Shown here in pieces: positions 54,455 through 62,438 of a DNA stretch of 64,000 nucleotides. The position numbers and the translations under genes are program-made. The stretch lies in the NCBI RefSeq assembly GCF_016654115.1, contig NZ_JAEQAZ010000004.1, forward strand, positions 62,001 to 126,000. The letters are read 5' to 3'. The notes below the pieces were generated by a model. The model did no database searches, had not been told where the DNA came from, and saw only the letters and a list, made by a program, of their open reading frames with translations. Positions within the stretch are counted from its first letter, which is position 1. Each line of letters opens with the position of its first letter. The DNA is from Streptomyces sp. MBT53. Lineage in GTDB: Bacteria; Actinomycetota; Actinomycetes; Streptomycetales; Streptomycetaceae.

Positions 54455-55596
54455 CACTCCGCGAAGGAGCCGTCGGGGTGCCGCCACACGGGGTTGCGCC
54501 AGGCATGACCGGTGCGGTCGGCGGCGCGTACGGCGGCCTCGTCGACGGTGATGCCGAGGCCGGGGGCGTCGCCGCGCAGGGCGTGGCCGTCGACGAACCG
54601 GAACGGCGCGGGGTCGACGAGGTAGGACAGGAGGTCGGCGTCCTTGTTGTAGTGGATGCCCCGACTCTGTTCCTGGATGAGGAAGTTGGGGGTGGCGAAG
54701 GCGACCTGGAGGCTGGCCGCGAGGGCGATCGGGCCGAGCGGGCAGTGCGGGGCGAGCTGCGCGCCGTAGGCCTCCGCGAGGGAGGCGATGCGGTGCACCT
54801 CCGAGATGCCGCCCGCGTGGGACAGGTCGGGCTGGACGACGGCGATGCCCGCGGCGAGCGGGGGCAGGAACTCGGCGCGTCCGTAGAGGCGTTCACCGGT
54901 GGCGAGGGGTACCGGGCTCGACTCGACCAGTCCGGCCAGCAGATGGCCGTGCTCGGGCAGGACGGGTTCTTCCACGAACAGCGGGTGCAGCGGGGCGAGT
55001 TCGGTGAGGACGCGGCGGGCGGCCGGGGCGGTGAAGCGGCCGTGGCAGTCGACGGCGACATCGCGGTCCGGGCCGAGTGCCTCGCGGGCGGCGGCGACAC
55101 GGGCGACGATCGCGGCGGTCTCGGCGGGGGTGGGGATCGGTGAGGTGGCTCCGGCGGCGTTCATCTTCACGGCGGTGAAGCCCGCCTCCACCTGGGCGGC
55201 GATCTGCTCGCTCAGCTGGGCGGGTTCGTCGCCGCCGACCCACGCGTAGACCCGGACACGGTCGCGCACCGGGCCGCCGAGCAGGGCGTGCACGGGAGCG
55301 CCGTAGGTCTTCCCGGCGATGTCCCACAGCGCCTGGTCGAGGCCCGCGACGGCGCTGGAGAGGATGGGGCCGCCCCGGTAGAAGCCGCCCTTGGACATCA
55401 CCTGCCAATGGTCCTGGATGCGCAACGGGTCCTGCCCGACGAGGTGTTCGGCCAGCACGTCTACCGCGGCGCGCACCACCTCGGCGCGCCCCTCGACGAC
55501 CGGTTCGCCCCAGCCGACCACGCCCTCGTCGGTCTCCACCCGGCAGAACAGCCAGCGGGGCGGGACCAGGAAGGTTTCCACACGGGTGATCTTCAC
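54451..55596 (-). CDS. dgoD: D-galactonate dehydratase
   Basis: 381 residues of the enolase superfamily, DgoD length. It dehydrates D-galactonate to 2-keto-3-deoxygalactonate. Motifs: PPRWLFCRVETDEGVVGWGEP, GGFYRGGPILSSAVAGLDQ, the DxH motif in VAVDCHGRF, metal ligands in LFVEEPVLPE and LATGERLYGR, and the general-acid region APHCPLGPIALAASLQ. GTG start at 55596 overlaps the regulator's stop (GTGA). The combination with the aldolase and kinase defines the pathway. Confidence 0.94.
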   Translation of the reverse strand: MKITRVETFLVPPRWLFCRVETDEGVVGWGEPVVEGRAEVVRAAVDVLAEHLVGQDPLRIQDHWQVMSKGGFYRGGPILSSAVAGLDQALWDIAGKTYGAPVHALLGGPVRDRVRVYAWVGGDEPAQLSEQIAAQVEAGFTAVKMNAAGATSPIPTPAETAAIVARVAAAREALGPDRDVAVDCHGRFTAPAARRVLTELAPLHPLFVEEPVLPEHGHLLAGLVESSPVPLATGERLYGRAEFLPPLAAGIAVVQPDLSHAGGISEVHRIASLAEAYGAQLAPHCPLGPIALAASLQVAFATPNFLIQEQSRGIHYNKDADLLSYLVDPAPFRFVDGHALRGDAPGLGITVDEAAVRAADRTGHAWRNPVWRHPDGSFAEW

Positions 55597-56354
55597 TGGG
55601 AACGGGTGCCTTCCGTTTCTTCGAGGTCCGCGTCGGAGTCCTCGTCGGTTTCGCCGAGCCGGTCCAGGTCGCGGCCGGCCTGATCGAGCAGGGCACGCAT
55701 CGCGGCCTCGGCGGCCTGCGGGTCCCGCTCGCGTACGGCGTCCAGGACGGCGCGGTGGGCCGGGACCGGGTCCTCGCTGTGCGGCGCGCTGTGCACGATG
55801 CGGTCGCGGTGCGCCAGGCCCGACTCGATGACCATCTCCATGCGTTCGAGGAGTTCGTTGTGGGTGGCGGCGAGCAGGGCGCGGTGGAAGGCGAGGTCGG
55901 CCTCGACGGCGTGGGCCGCGTCGGAGCCCTCCTCCCCCATCGCGTCGAGGGCGCCGTCCAGAGCGGCCAGGTCCGCGTCGGTGCGGCGCAGGGCGGCGAG
56001 GCGGACGGCGGCGGGTTCGATGATGGCGCGCACTTCGGCGAGGTTGTGCAGCAGCGCCCGGTCGGACTCGGAGGTGGAGGCACCCTCGAACTGCCAGCGC
56101 AGCACGTCCGCGTCGAGCAGGTTCCATTCGGCGCGGGGGCGCACGAAGGTACCGCGACGCTGCCGGGCGTCGACCATCCCTTTGGCCGCGAGCACCTTCA
56201 GCGACTCGCGCAGCGCGGTCAGACTGACGTCCAGCTCGCTCTGCAGCGCGACCAGATCCAGCGTGGCCCCTTCGGCGATCTCGCCGCCCAGGATGCGGCG
56301 GGCGAGGACTTCCACGGTCTGGCCGTGGACGCCGCGTCGGGCATAGGGCGTCAT
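55593..56354 (-). CDS. FadR/GntR-family regulator
   Basis: 253 residues. The winged helix is in ILGGEIAEGATLDLVALQSELDVSLTALRESLKVLAAKG, followed by RRGTFVRPRAEWNLLDADVL and a FCD ligand-binding domain (about 95-235; metal residues in DADLAALD, EADLAFHRALLAATHN and HRAVLDAVRERD). This is the DgoR-like arrangement; DgoR responds to galactonate. The start at 56354 is 34 bp after the SDR stop. The acidic tail (DEDSDADLEETEG) is unusual. Likely regulator of the galactose run. Confidence 0.93.
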   Translation of the reverse strand: MTPYARRGVHGQTVEVLARRILGGEIAEGATLDLVALQSELDVSLTALRESLKVLAAKGMVDARQRRGTFVRPRAEWNLLDADVLRWQFEGASTSESDRALLHNLAEVRAIIEPAAVRLAALRRTDADLAALDGALDAMGEEGSDAAHAVEADLAFHRALLAATHNELLERMEMVIESGLAHRDRIVHSAPHSEDPVPAHRAVLDAVRERDPQAAEAAMRALLDQAGRDLDRLGETDEDSDADLEETEGTRSQ

Positions 56355-56388
56355 GTCGTACAGCCTTTCTGCTGGTTGGGGAGCGTGG

Positions 56389-57162
56389 TCATGCGGAGGC
56401 CTTGACGACGCTCCAGCCGCCGTCCACCACGAGACTCGTACCGGTGATGAAGGAGGCTTCGTCGGAGCTGAGGAACGCGATGGCCGCGGCCACCTCCTCG
56501 GGTGTGCCGAAGCGGCGGGCGGCCGTCTCGGCGATGCTGCGTTCCCGTTCCTCGGGTGGCACTCTGTCCCAGGCGGCTGTGAGTATCGGTCCCGGCACGA
56601 CGGCGTTGACCCGCACAACGGGCCCGTATTCGACGGCGAGTTGGCCGCACAGGGAGAGCAGGGCGCCTTTGGCGGAGGCGTAGGCAGGATGTCCCGGGAG
56701 GCCCCTGTGGGCGTGCACGGACGAGGTCAGCACCACCGCGCCCCGCCGCTCCTCCAGATCGGGCAGGACCGCCCGGAAACCGAGAAAGCTGCCGGTCAGG
56801 TTGACGTCGAGCTGCCGCTGCCAGGAGGCGAGGCTCATCTCGTGGGCGGGTCTGACGTCGACGGTGAAGGCGTTGCTGACGAGGACGTCGACAGGCCCGA
56901 AGGCGTGCGCGGCCTCGACGATCCGCGCCCAGTCGTCCTCGGCCGCGACATCGGCGGTCACGAACCTGGCCTGCCCGCCGTCCTTGCCGATGCGCTCCGC
57001 CACCGCCTCGCCGCGCTCCTCGGCGATGTCGACGAGCACGACGGCCGCTCCCTCCTCGGCGAGGCGTACGGCCGTGGCGGCGCCGATTCCTGAGGCCGCT
57101 CCGGTGATCACGGCCGTGCGCCCGGTGAAGCGGGCGCCGTGCCGTCGTACGGGCTGGTCCAT
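56389..57162 (-). CDS. SDR dehydrogenase, probable D-galactose 1-dehydrogenase
   Basis: 257 residues. SDR motifs: VITGAASGIGAATAVRLAEE, catalytic serine in VLTSSVHAHRG, YASAKGALLSL and a C-terminal LVVDGGWS. The NAG motif reads NAF. Within this cluster it would oxidise D-galactose to galactono-lactone with NAD(P), step one of the De Ley-Doudoroff route; SDR-type galactose dehydrogenases exist, but the substrate is inferred from context. It lies 52 bp after the alpha-galactosidase gene and 34 bp before the GntR gene. Confidence 0.88.
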   Translation of the reverse strand: MDQPVRRHGARFTGRTAVITGAASGIGAATAVRLAEEGAAVVLVDIAEERGEAVAERIGKDGGQARFVTADVAAEDDWARIVEAAHAFGPVDVLVSNAFTVDVRPAHEMSLASWQRQLDVNLTGSFLGFRAVLPDLEERRGAVVLTSSVHAHRGLPGHPAYASAKGALLSLCGQLAVEYGPVVRVNAVVPGPILTAAWDRVPPEERERSIAETAARRFGTPEEVAAAIAFLSSDEASFITGTSLVVDGGWSVVKASA

Positions 57163-57214
57163 CGTGGGGTTCGACTCCTTCGCGCGTCAGGGCTTGCTGG
57201 AAACATAACGGGGC

Positions 57215-59275
57215 TCACTCGCGCAGCAGCACGACCAGGTCGGCGTCATGATCGGCACTCCACGCGAACGGCAGCCCGTGGTGCAGCAGATGGGCTCCGC
57301 CGTACGACGTCCCGGTCGCCGTGTCCCGGTAGCGCGCCGCCGGTTCGAGTCCCCGCAGCCGGAGCCGTGCCGGACGCCCCGGCACGAGCGGGGCCCCGTC
57401 GAGCCGTCCGGTGCTGAGCGCGGCGACGACGGTCCGGTCCCCGGCGTCGTACTGCACACCACAGCTCGGCTCGTCCGGTGCGCCGAGGAGCCGGGCCTCG
57501 CCGTGGTGGATCACGTCCCGCACCTCCTTGTACCGGGCGATCCAGCCGGCGGCCTCGGCCCGCTGCTCCGGCGTCCAGGCCCGCAGGTCGGCGCCGATGC
57601 CCAGGACTCCGCACATGGCGTTGACGAAGCGGAAGGCGAGGCTGCGCGGGCGCGGGTCGAAGACGCCGGGCGCGTCGGTGACCCAGGAGCTCATGACGTG
57701 CGGGGCGTGCGCGTGCAGGAAGCCGTGCTGGATCCGCAGCCGGTCCAGCGGGGCGGTGTTGTCGCTGGGCCACACCACGTCGGTGCGCGCGATCGTCGTG
57801 TGCTCGATCCGGCCGCCGCCGCCCGCGCAGCCCTCGACGGTGACGTCGGGGTGGGCGGACCGGAGGTGGTCGAGGACGCGCAGGTATCCGGCGACGTGCT
57901 CGGCGTCCAGGTCGACGCGGCCGGCGCCGGGGCGTCCGCGTTCGGTGGGCGGCCGGTTCATGTCCCACTTGAGGTAGCCGATGTCGTAGGTGCCGAGCAG
58001 CCGGTCGAGGGTGCCGATCACGAAGTCCTGGACGTCGGTCCGGCCCAGGTCCAGGAGGAGCTGGTTGCGGACGAGCCGGCCGGGGCGGCCCTCGATCCGG
58101 TAGACCCACTCGGGGTGTTCGGCGTGCAGACGGCTGCCCGGGCTCACGGACTCGGGCTCTATCCACAGGCCGAAGTCCAGGCCCAACGCCCTCACGTCCG
58201 CGATGAATTGGTCGAATCCCTGGGGGAAGGCGGCCGGGTCGGGCCACCAGTCGCCGAGTCCCGCGGTGTCGTCGGCGCGTCCGGTGAACCAGCCGTCGTC
58301 TACGACGAACAGCTCGGCCCCGATGTCGGCGGCCGTCTTCGCCAGCTCCAGCTGCCCGGCCGCCTCGACGTCGAAGCCGGTGGCCTCCCAGGAGTTGTAG
58401 AGCACCTTGCGGGGGCGCTGAAGGCGTTCGCCGGTGAGGTGTCGTTCGTAGCGGTGCCAGACGCGGGAGAGTCCGTCGAGGCCCTCCGGGCTGAAGGCGC
58501 AGGCGAGTCGGGGGGTGGCGAGGGTTTCGCCGGGTGCGAGCAGTACCGCGCCCTCGTGGGGCACGCGGCCCGCTCGCACCCGCACGGAGCCACCGGGTTC
58601 GGCCTCCGCGGTCATGTGCCAGTTGCCGGGCCAGGCGAGGGCGATGCCGTACGCGGCCGGCCCGTCCGCGTCCTGCAGCGCGAGCCAGGGCGCGTAGGCG
58701 TGTCCCGGGACGCCTTGGAGGCTGCCGATGGTGAACGTGCCTCTGGGCAGGTCGAGTTGGGTGCGCTGGAACTCCTGCGACCACTGGCCGGTGAGGTACG
58801 TCAGTCGGGCGACTCCGGTGATCGGGATGTTCACGGCGGCCGAGTCGAGCCGCTCCAGGCGGAGTTCGCGGGTGGCGGTGAACTCCGCCCAGCGGAGGAT
58901 CACGTCCGTGCCGGGCACGGTCTCGTAGTGGAGGACGGTGCGCAGGCCCAGCTGTTCGTCGCGGAAGGCGAACCGCAGCGCGGTCTCCTCGGCCTCCGCG
59001 TGGTCGAACTCCCACCACGATCCCCGGTCCCCGTCAGGACTCGACGCGACCAGCTCCGAGCCGGTGAACGGCCTTGTCCCGTACGGCAGATACTCGGCGG
59101 GGGCCGCGTCCGCGGGCGTGATGAAGTGGGTGCGCCGCGACCAGTCGAGGGCGGACGGGCCGTCCTCGACACCGAGCGGTCCCCAGGCGTCGAGTTCGAC
59201 CCAGGGGCCGTCCGGGGACAGGCGCACGGTGTAGCTGGTGTTCTCCGTGCGCAGGGTCCAGCGCTGGTACGTCAC
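57215..59275 (-). CDS. GH36 alpha-galactosidase
   Basis: 686 residues, typical for GH36. An N-terminal beta-supersandwich leads into the barrel with NSWEATGFDV, VDDGWFTGRADDTAGLGDW, the nucleophile aspartate in YLKWDMNRPP and the acid/base aspartate in WPSDNTAPLDR. CAGGGGRIEH is also diagnostic. No signal peptide, so it releases galactose from imported alpha-galactosides (melibiose, raffinose, galactomannan fragments). GTG start at 59275 overlaps the permease stop. Feeds galactose to the dehydrogenase downstream. Confidence 0.95.
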   Translation of the reverse strand: MTYQRWTLRTENTSYTVRLSPDGPWVELDAWGPLGVEDGPSALDWSRRTHFITPADAAPAEYLPYGTRPFTGSELVASSPDGDRGSWWEFDHAEAEETALRFAFRDEQLGLRTVLHYETVPGTDVILRWAEFTATRELRLERLDSAAVNIPITGVARLTYLTGQWSQEFQRTQLDLPRGTFTIGSLQGVPGHAYAPWLALQDADGPAAYGIALAWPGNWHMTAEAEPGGSVRVRAGRVPHEGAVLLAPGETLATPRLACAFSPEGLDGLSRVWHRYERHLTGERLQRPRKVLYNSWEATGFDVEAAGQLELAKTAADIGAELFVVDDGWFTGRADDTAGLGDWWPDPAAFPQGFDQFIADVRALGLDFGLWIEPESVSPGSRLHAEHPEWVYRIEGRPGRLVRNQLLLDLGRTDVQDFVIGTLDRLLGTYDIGYLKWDMNRPPTERGRPGAGRVDLDAEHVAGYLRVLDHLRSAHPDVTVEGCAGGGGRIEHTTIARTDVVWPSDNTAPLDRLRIQHGFLHAHAPHVMSSWVTDAPGVFDPRPRSLAFRFVNAMCGVLGIGADLRAWTPEQRAEAAGWIARYKEVRDVIHHGEARLLGAPDEPSCGVQYDAGDRTVVAALSTGRLDGAPLVPGRPARLRLRGLEPAARYRDTATGTSYGGAHLLHHGLPFAWSADHDADLVVLLRE

Positions 59276-60120
59276 TTGACCGCCCCGAGGTTGAGGCCGG
59301 CCACGAAGTGCCGCTGGAAGCGCAGGAACACGGCGACGGTGGGCGCGGCGGCGATGACGGAACCCGCCGCGATGACGTTCCACATCGACACGAACTGACC
59401 CTGAAGTCCGATGAGGGCGGCGGTGATCGGCATCTTGGTGTCGCTGCGCAGGACGGTGATGGCCCACAGCAGGTCGTTGAAGATCCAGGTGAAGGACAGG
59501 GCGCTGAGCGCGGCGAGGGCGGGGCGGGTCAGCGGGAGGATGATCCGCCAGAAGATCTGCCAGGGGCCTGCGCCGTCGACGACCGCGGCCTGCTGGATCT
59601 CCGCCGGGATGGACCGCATGAATCCGTGCAGGACGAAGACGTAGAAGCCGACGCCGAAGCCGATCTGCACGCCGATGAGAGCGGGCAGGGTGTCGAAGAC
59701 GCCCATCACCTCGCTGAGCTTGGAAACCGGGATGAGGAGGATCTGCGGCGGGAGGAGGTTGCCGCCGAGCATGAGGAGCAACAGCGAGCGGCGGAAGGGG
59801 AGTTCGTAGCGGCTGAGGGCGAACGCGGCCATCGAGGCGAGGGCCAGCGTGATCAGGACGCAGGGGATCGTGACGATCAGGCTGTTGATGAGGGCGCGCT
59901 GCTGGCCGCCGTCGACCCAGGCCTGGCGGAAGTTGCCGAGGGTGAAGGAGTGCGGCCAACTGCCCAGGCCGTGCGCGGCGATGTCGTCGAAGGAGCGCAG
60001 GCTGGTCACCAGGACCAGGACGATGGGCAGCAGCCACAGGATCGCCAACGCGCCCGCGCCCAGGTGGAATCCGGCGGTCGCGGCCCGTTTGCGGCGCAGG
60101 GCCGTGGAGTTGGCGGACAT
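59272..60120 (-). CDS. ABC sugar-importer permease 2 (alpha-galactoside system)
   Basis: 282 residues with six helices. The EAA-like loop is EIQQAAVVDGAGPWQIFWRIILP, and MPITAALIGLQGQ near the end is as in LacG/MalG-type permeases. ATG at 60120 shares one base with the upstream permease stop (TGATG). Couples to a shared ATPase, as no ATPase gene is present. Confidence 0.95.
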   Translation of the reverse strand: MSANSTALRRKRAATAGFHLGAGALAILWLLPIVLVLVTSLRSFDDIAAHGLGSWPHSFTLGNFRQAWVDGGQQRALINSLIVTIPCVLITLALASMAAFALSRYELPFRRSLLLLMLGGNLLPPQILLIPVSKLSEVMGVFDTLPALIGVQIGFGVGFYVFVLHGFMRSIPAEIQQAAVVDGAGPWQIFWRIILPLTRPALAALSALSFTWIFNDLLWAITVLRSDTKMPITAALIGLQGQFVSMWNVIAAGSVIAAAPTVAVFLRFQRHFVAGLNLGAVK

Positions 60121-61055
60121 CAGTCGGCCTCCCGGAACGCGCGGACGAGGTAGGAGCAGATGACGCCGAAGGCCAGCACGAAGATGACGGCGGCGAGTGC
60201 GGAGCCGTAGCCGAGGCGCAGGGACTGGAAGGCGGTTGAGTACATGTAGGTGCTCAGGAGCTCGGAGGAGTGGTAAGGGCCGCCGCGGGTCAGGGACCAC
60301 ACGACGTCGAAGGAGCGCAGCGAGTCGATGACGATGACGGACAGAACTACCGCGTTGACGCTGCGGAGTTGGGGCAGGGTGACGTGCCGCAGGCGTTGCC
60401 AGGCGCTGGCGCCGTCGACCTTGGCGGCCTCGTACAGGGCGGGGTCGATGCCCTTGAGGCCGGCCAGGTAGAGGACCATCACGTAGCCGATCTGGCGCCA
60501 GAGCGCGGGCACGATCACGGCGTAGAGGGCGGTGTCCTGGTCGGCGAGCCAGGCGTGGCGGAGGCTGCCGAGGCCGACGGACTGGAGGAGTTGGTTGAGG
60601 ACGCCGTCGGGCTGGTAGATGGCCTGCCAGACGAGAGCCGTGGCGACCAGGGAGAAGACGACCGGCAGGAACATGGCCGCGCGGTAGAAGCCGACGCCGC
60701 GGCGCTCCTGTTGGAGCAGGAGCGCGGCGGCGAGGCCGAGGAAGGCGGACAGGCCGCCGAAGAGGACGAGCCAGAGGACGGTGTGGCCGGTCGCGCTGCG
60801 GAAGACGTCGTCGTGGGCCATCTCCCGGAAGTTGCCCAGGCCGATGAACTGGGGCGGGGAGACGCCGTCCCAGCGGGTGAAGGCGAGGTAGAAGCCCTGC
60901 ACGGCGGGCCAGAACACCCACACGGCCTCGACGAGAAGGGGGACCAGGACGAAGGCGAGGACCAGCGGGGGTGTGCGCCGGGGGCCCCGAACCCGCTTGC
61001 CCCGGTCGGGCGTTCGGGTCGGGGACGTCCGGTCGGGCGCGGTCAGGACGGCCAT
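60120..61055 (-). CDS. ABC sugar-importer permease 1 (alpha-galactoside system)
   Basis: 311 residues. A basic N-terminus is followed by six helices and the EAA loop LYEAAKVDGASAWQRLRHVTLP. The ATG at 61055 is one base after the binding-protein stop; an ATG at 61082 overlaps that gene and is not favoured. MalF-like partner of the next permease. Confidence 0.95.
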   Translation of the reverse strand: MAVLTAPDRTSPTRTPDRGKRVRGPRRTPPLVLAFVLVPLLVEAVWVFWPAVQGFYLAFTRWDGVSPPQFIGLGNFREMAHDDVFRSATGHTVLWLVLFGGLSAFLGLAAALLLQQERRGVGFYRAAMFLPVVFSLVATALVWQAIYQPDGVLNQLLQSVGLGSLRHAWLADQDTALYAVIVPALWRQIGYVMVLYLAGLKGIDPALYEAAKVDGASAWQRLRHVTLPQLRSVNAVVLSVIVIDSLRSFDVVWSLTRGGPYHSSELLSTYMYSTAFQSLRLGYGSALAAVIFVLAFGVICSYLVRAFREAD

Positions 61056-61056
61056 G

Positions 61057-62352
61057 TCAGGCGTTCCAGATCTTCTCGGCATCGCGCTGCCAGTCGGCGA
61101 GGATGCTCCCGATCGACTTGGGCTTGGCCAGGAACTTGATCAGCGCGTTGTCGGCGGTGGGCTGGAGGGCGTCGCTGGAGTCCCGGTTGAAGAACTGGGT
61201 GATCTCCGCCGCCTCCGCGACATGCGCGCGGCCCTTCTTGACCAGCGCCGTGCCCGAGTCCTTCGCGTCGGGGTGGCAGGGCAGGACGGTGCCGGATGAG
61301 CCCTTGATGTAGATCTCCTGGGCCTCGGCGGTGGCGAGGTACCTCATCAGGTCGATGACCTCGTCGTGGCGGCCGGTGCGGGCGCTGGCGAAGTAGCCGT
61401 CGACCGGGGCCTCTTCGGCGAGCGGGATCTTCGAGTCGATGATCGGGAAGCGGAAGAAGTCGATGTCGTCGAGGGCGTCCTTGGGGGCGGCGTCGGCGAA
61501 GAAGGTGCCGATGAGCATCATGCCGCTGCGGCCGTTGAGCAGGGAGGTGGTGGCGTCCTGGAAGGCGACGGCGGCGCCGTTCGGGTCGAAGTACGGCAGC
61601 ACCTCCTGCCAGCGGTCGAAGACCTTGCGCACCTCGGGGTCGGTGAACTTGTGCTTACCGGCGAGGAGTTGGCGGTGGTACTCGGCGCCGTTGATCCGGA
61701 TGTCGAGGTAGTCGAACCACGCCGAGGCCACCCAGGCGGTGCCGCCGCCGGCGCCGAGACCGATCGGGTTGACGCCCTTCTTCTTGAGCTTGTCGCACAG
61801 GTCGAGGAACTCGTCCCAGCTCTTGGGCTCGCTGACGCCCCACTTGGCGAAGTTGGACTTCCGGTAGAACATGCCCCACCAGTAGTAGGTGCTGGGCACG
61901 AAGATCTTCTTGCCCGAACTCGTCGACGTGCAGAGCGTGTTGAGCGCCTTGGAGTAGCGCTTGAGGTCGGGCGAGGTGGTCCACGCGTCGTCGAGGTCGA
62001 GCAGCAGGTTCTTCTTGGCGTAGGCGTCCGCCACCGAGCCGGGGTACCAGGTGTACACGTCGGGCGGGTTGGCCGAGGTGAGGTACGTCGGCAGCTGGGT
62101 GCGGTAGGTCTCCGCGGCGACCGTGTTGAGGCTCGCCTTCCCGGAACCCTTCTTGGCGTAGGCGGCGACGAGGTCCTCCATCGCGGCCTTGGCCTGCGGG
62201 GCGGAGAGGTTGGACTGGAGGGTCACCGCCCCCTTCGAGGAACTCTTGCCGGTGGAGGTGGAGGTGACACAGCCGCTGAGCAGCGTCGCCGCTCCGGCGG
62301 CGCCGAGCCCGGCGAGGAACCGGCGTCTGTCCGGCTGATGGATGTTGGTCAT
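61057..62352 (-). CDS. ABC sugar-importer binding lipoprotein (alpha-galactoside system)
   Basis: 431 residues. The N-terminus combines a twin-arginine motif (DRRRFLAGLGAAGAAT) with a lipobox (LLSGC), so it is a Tat-exported lipoprotein. The solute-binding fold shows PPDVYTWYPGSVADAY, PKSWDEFLDLCDKLKKKGVN and MLIGTFFADAAP. AGGGAG lies 7 bp before the ATG at 62352. It would bind the oligosaccharide released outside by the upstream GH27 enzyme. Confidence 0.95.
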   Translation of the reverse strand: MTNIHQPDRRRFLAGLGAAGAATLLSGCVTSTSTGKSSSKGAVTLQSNLSAPQAKAAMEDLVAAYAKKGSGKASLNTVAAETYRTQLPTYLTSANPPDVYTWYPGSVADAYAKKNLLLDLDDAWTTSPDLKRYSKALNTLCTSTSSGKKIFVPSTYYWWGMFYRKSNFAKWGVSEPKSWDEFLDLCDKLKKKGVNPIGLGAGGGTAWVASAWFDYLDIRINGAEYHRQLLAGKHKFTDPEVRKVFDRWQEVLPYFDPNGAAVAFQDATTSLLNGRSGMMLIGTFFADAAPKDALDDIDFFRFPIIDSKIPLAEEAPVDGYFASARTGRHDEVIDLMRYLATAEAQEIYIKGSSGTVLPCHPDAKDSGTALVKKGRAHVAEAAEITQFFNRDSSDALQPTADNALIKFLAKPKSIGSILADWQRDAEKIWNA

Positions 62353-62410
62353 GAGTGGCTCCCTGTGGATCCCTCGCGGGCGGATCCAGGTTCGCGTGGC
62401 GTCCCCACCA

Positions 62411-62438
62411 CGTCAAGAATAATTACTAATTTATTTGA
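62411..62438 (-). promoter_or_regulatory. Promoter candidate and AT-rich element before the importer
   Basis: On the minus strand TTGACG (62416-62411) resembles a -35; GAACCT 17 bp further is a weak -10. Directly upstream the plus-strand AATAATTACTAATTTATT is very AT-rich for this DNA and overlaps the GH27 stop codon. It could be a binding site for the GntR or ROK regulator. Confidence 0.4.

Noticed and set aside
57248..59398. 716-codon open frame on the plus strand opposite the GH36 gene
   Set aside because: Gly/Val/Arg-rich antisense shadow caused by high GC; the minus strand encodes a complete GH36 enzyme with catalytic motifs.
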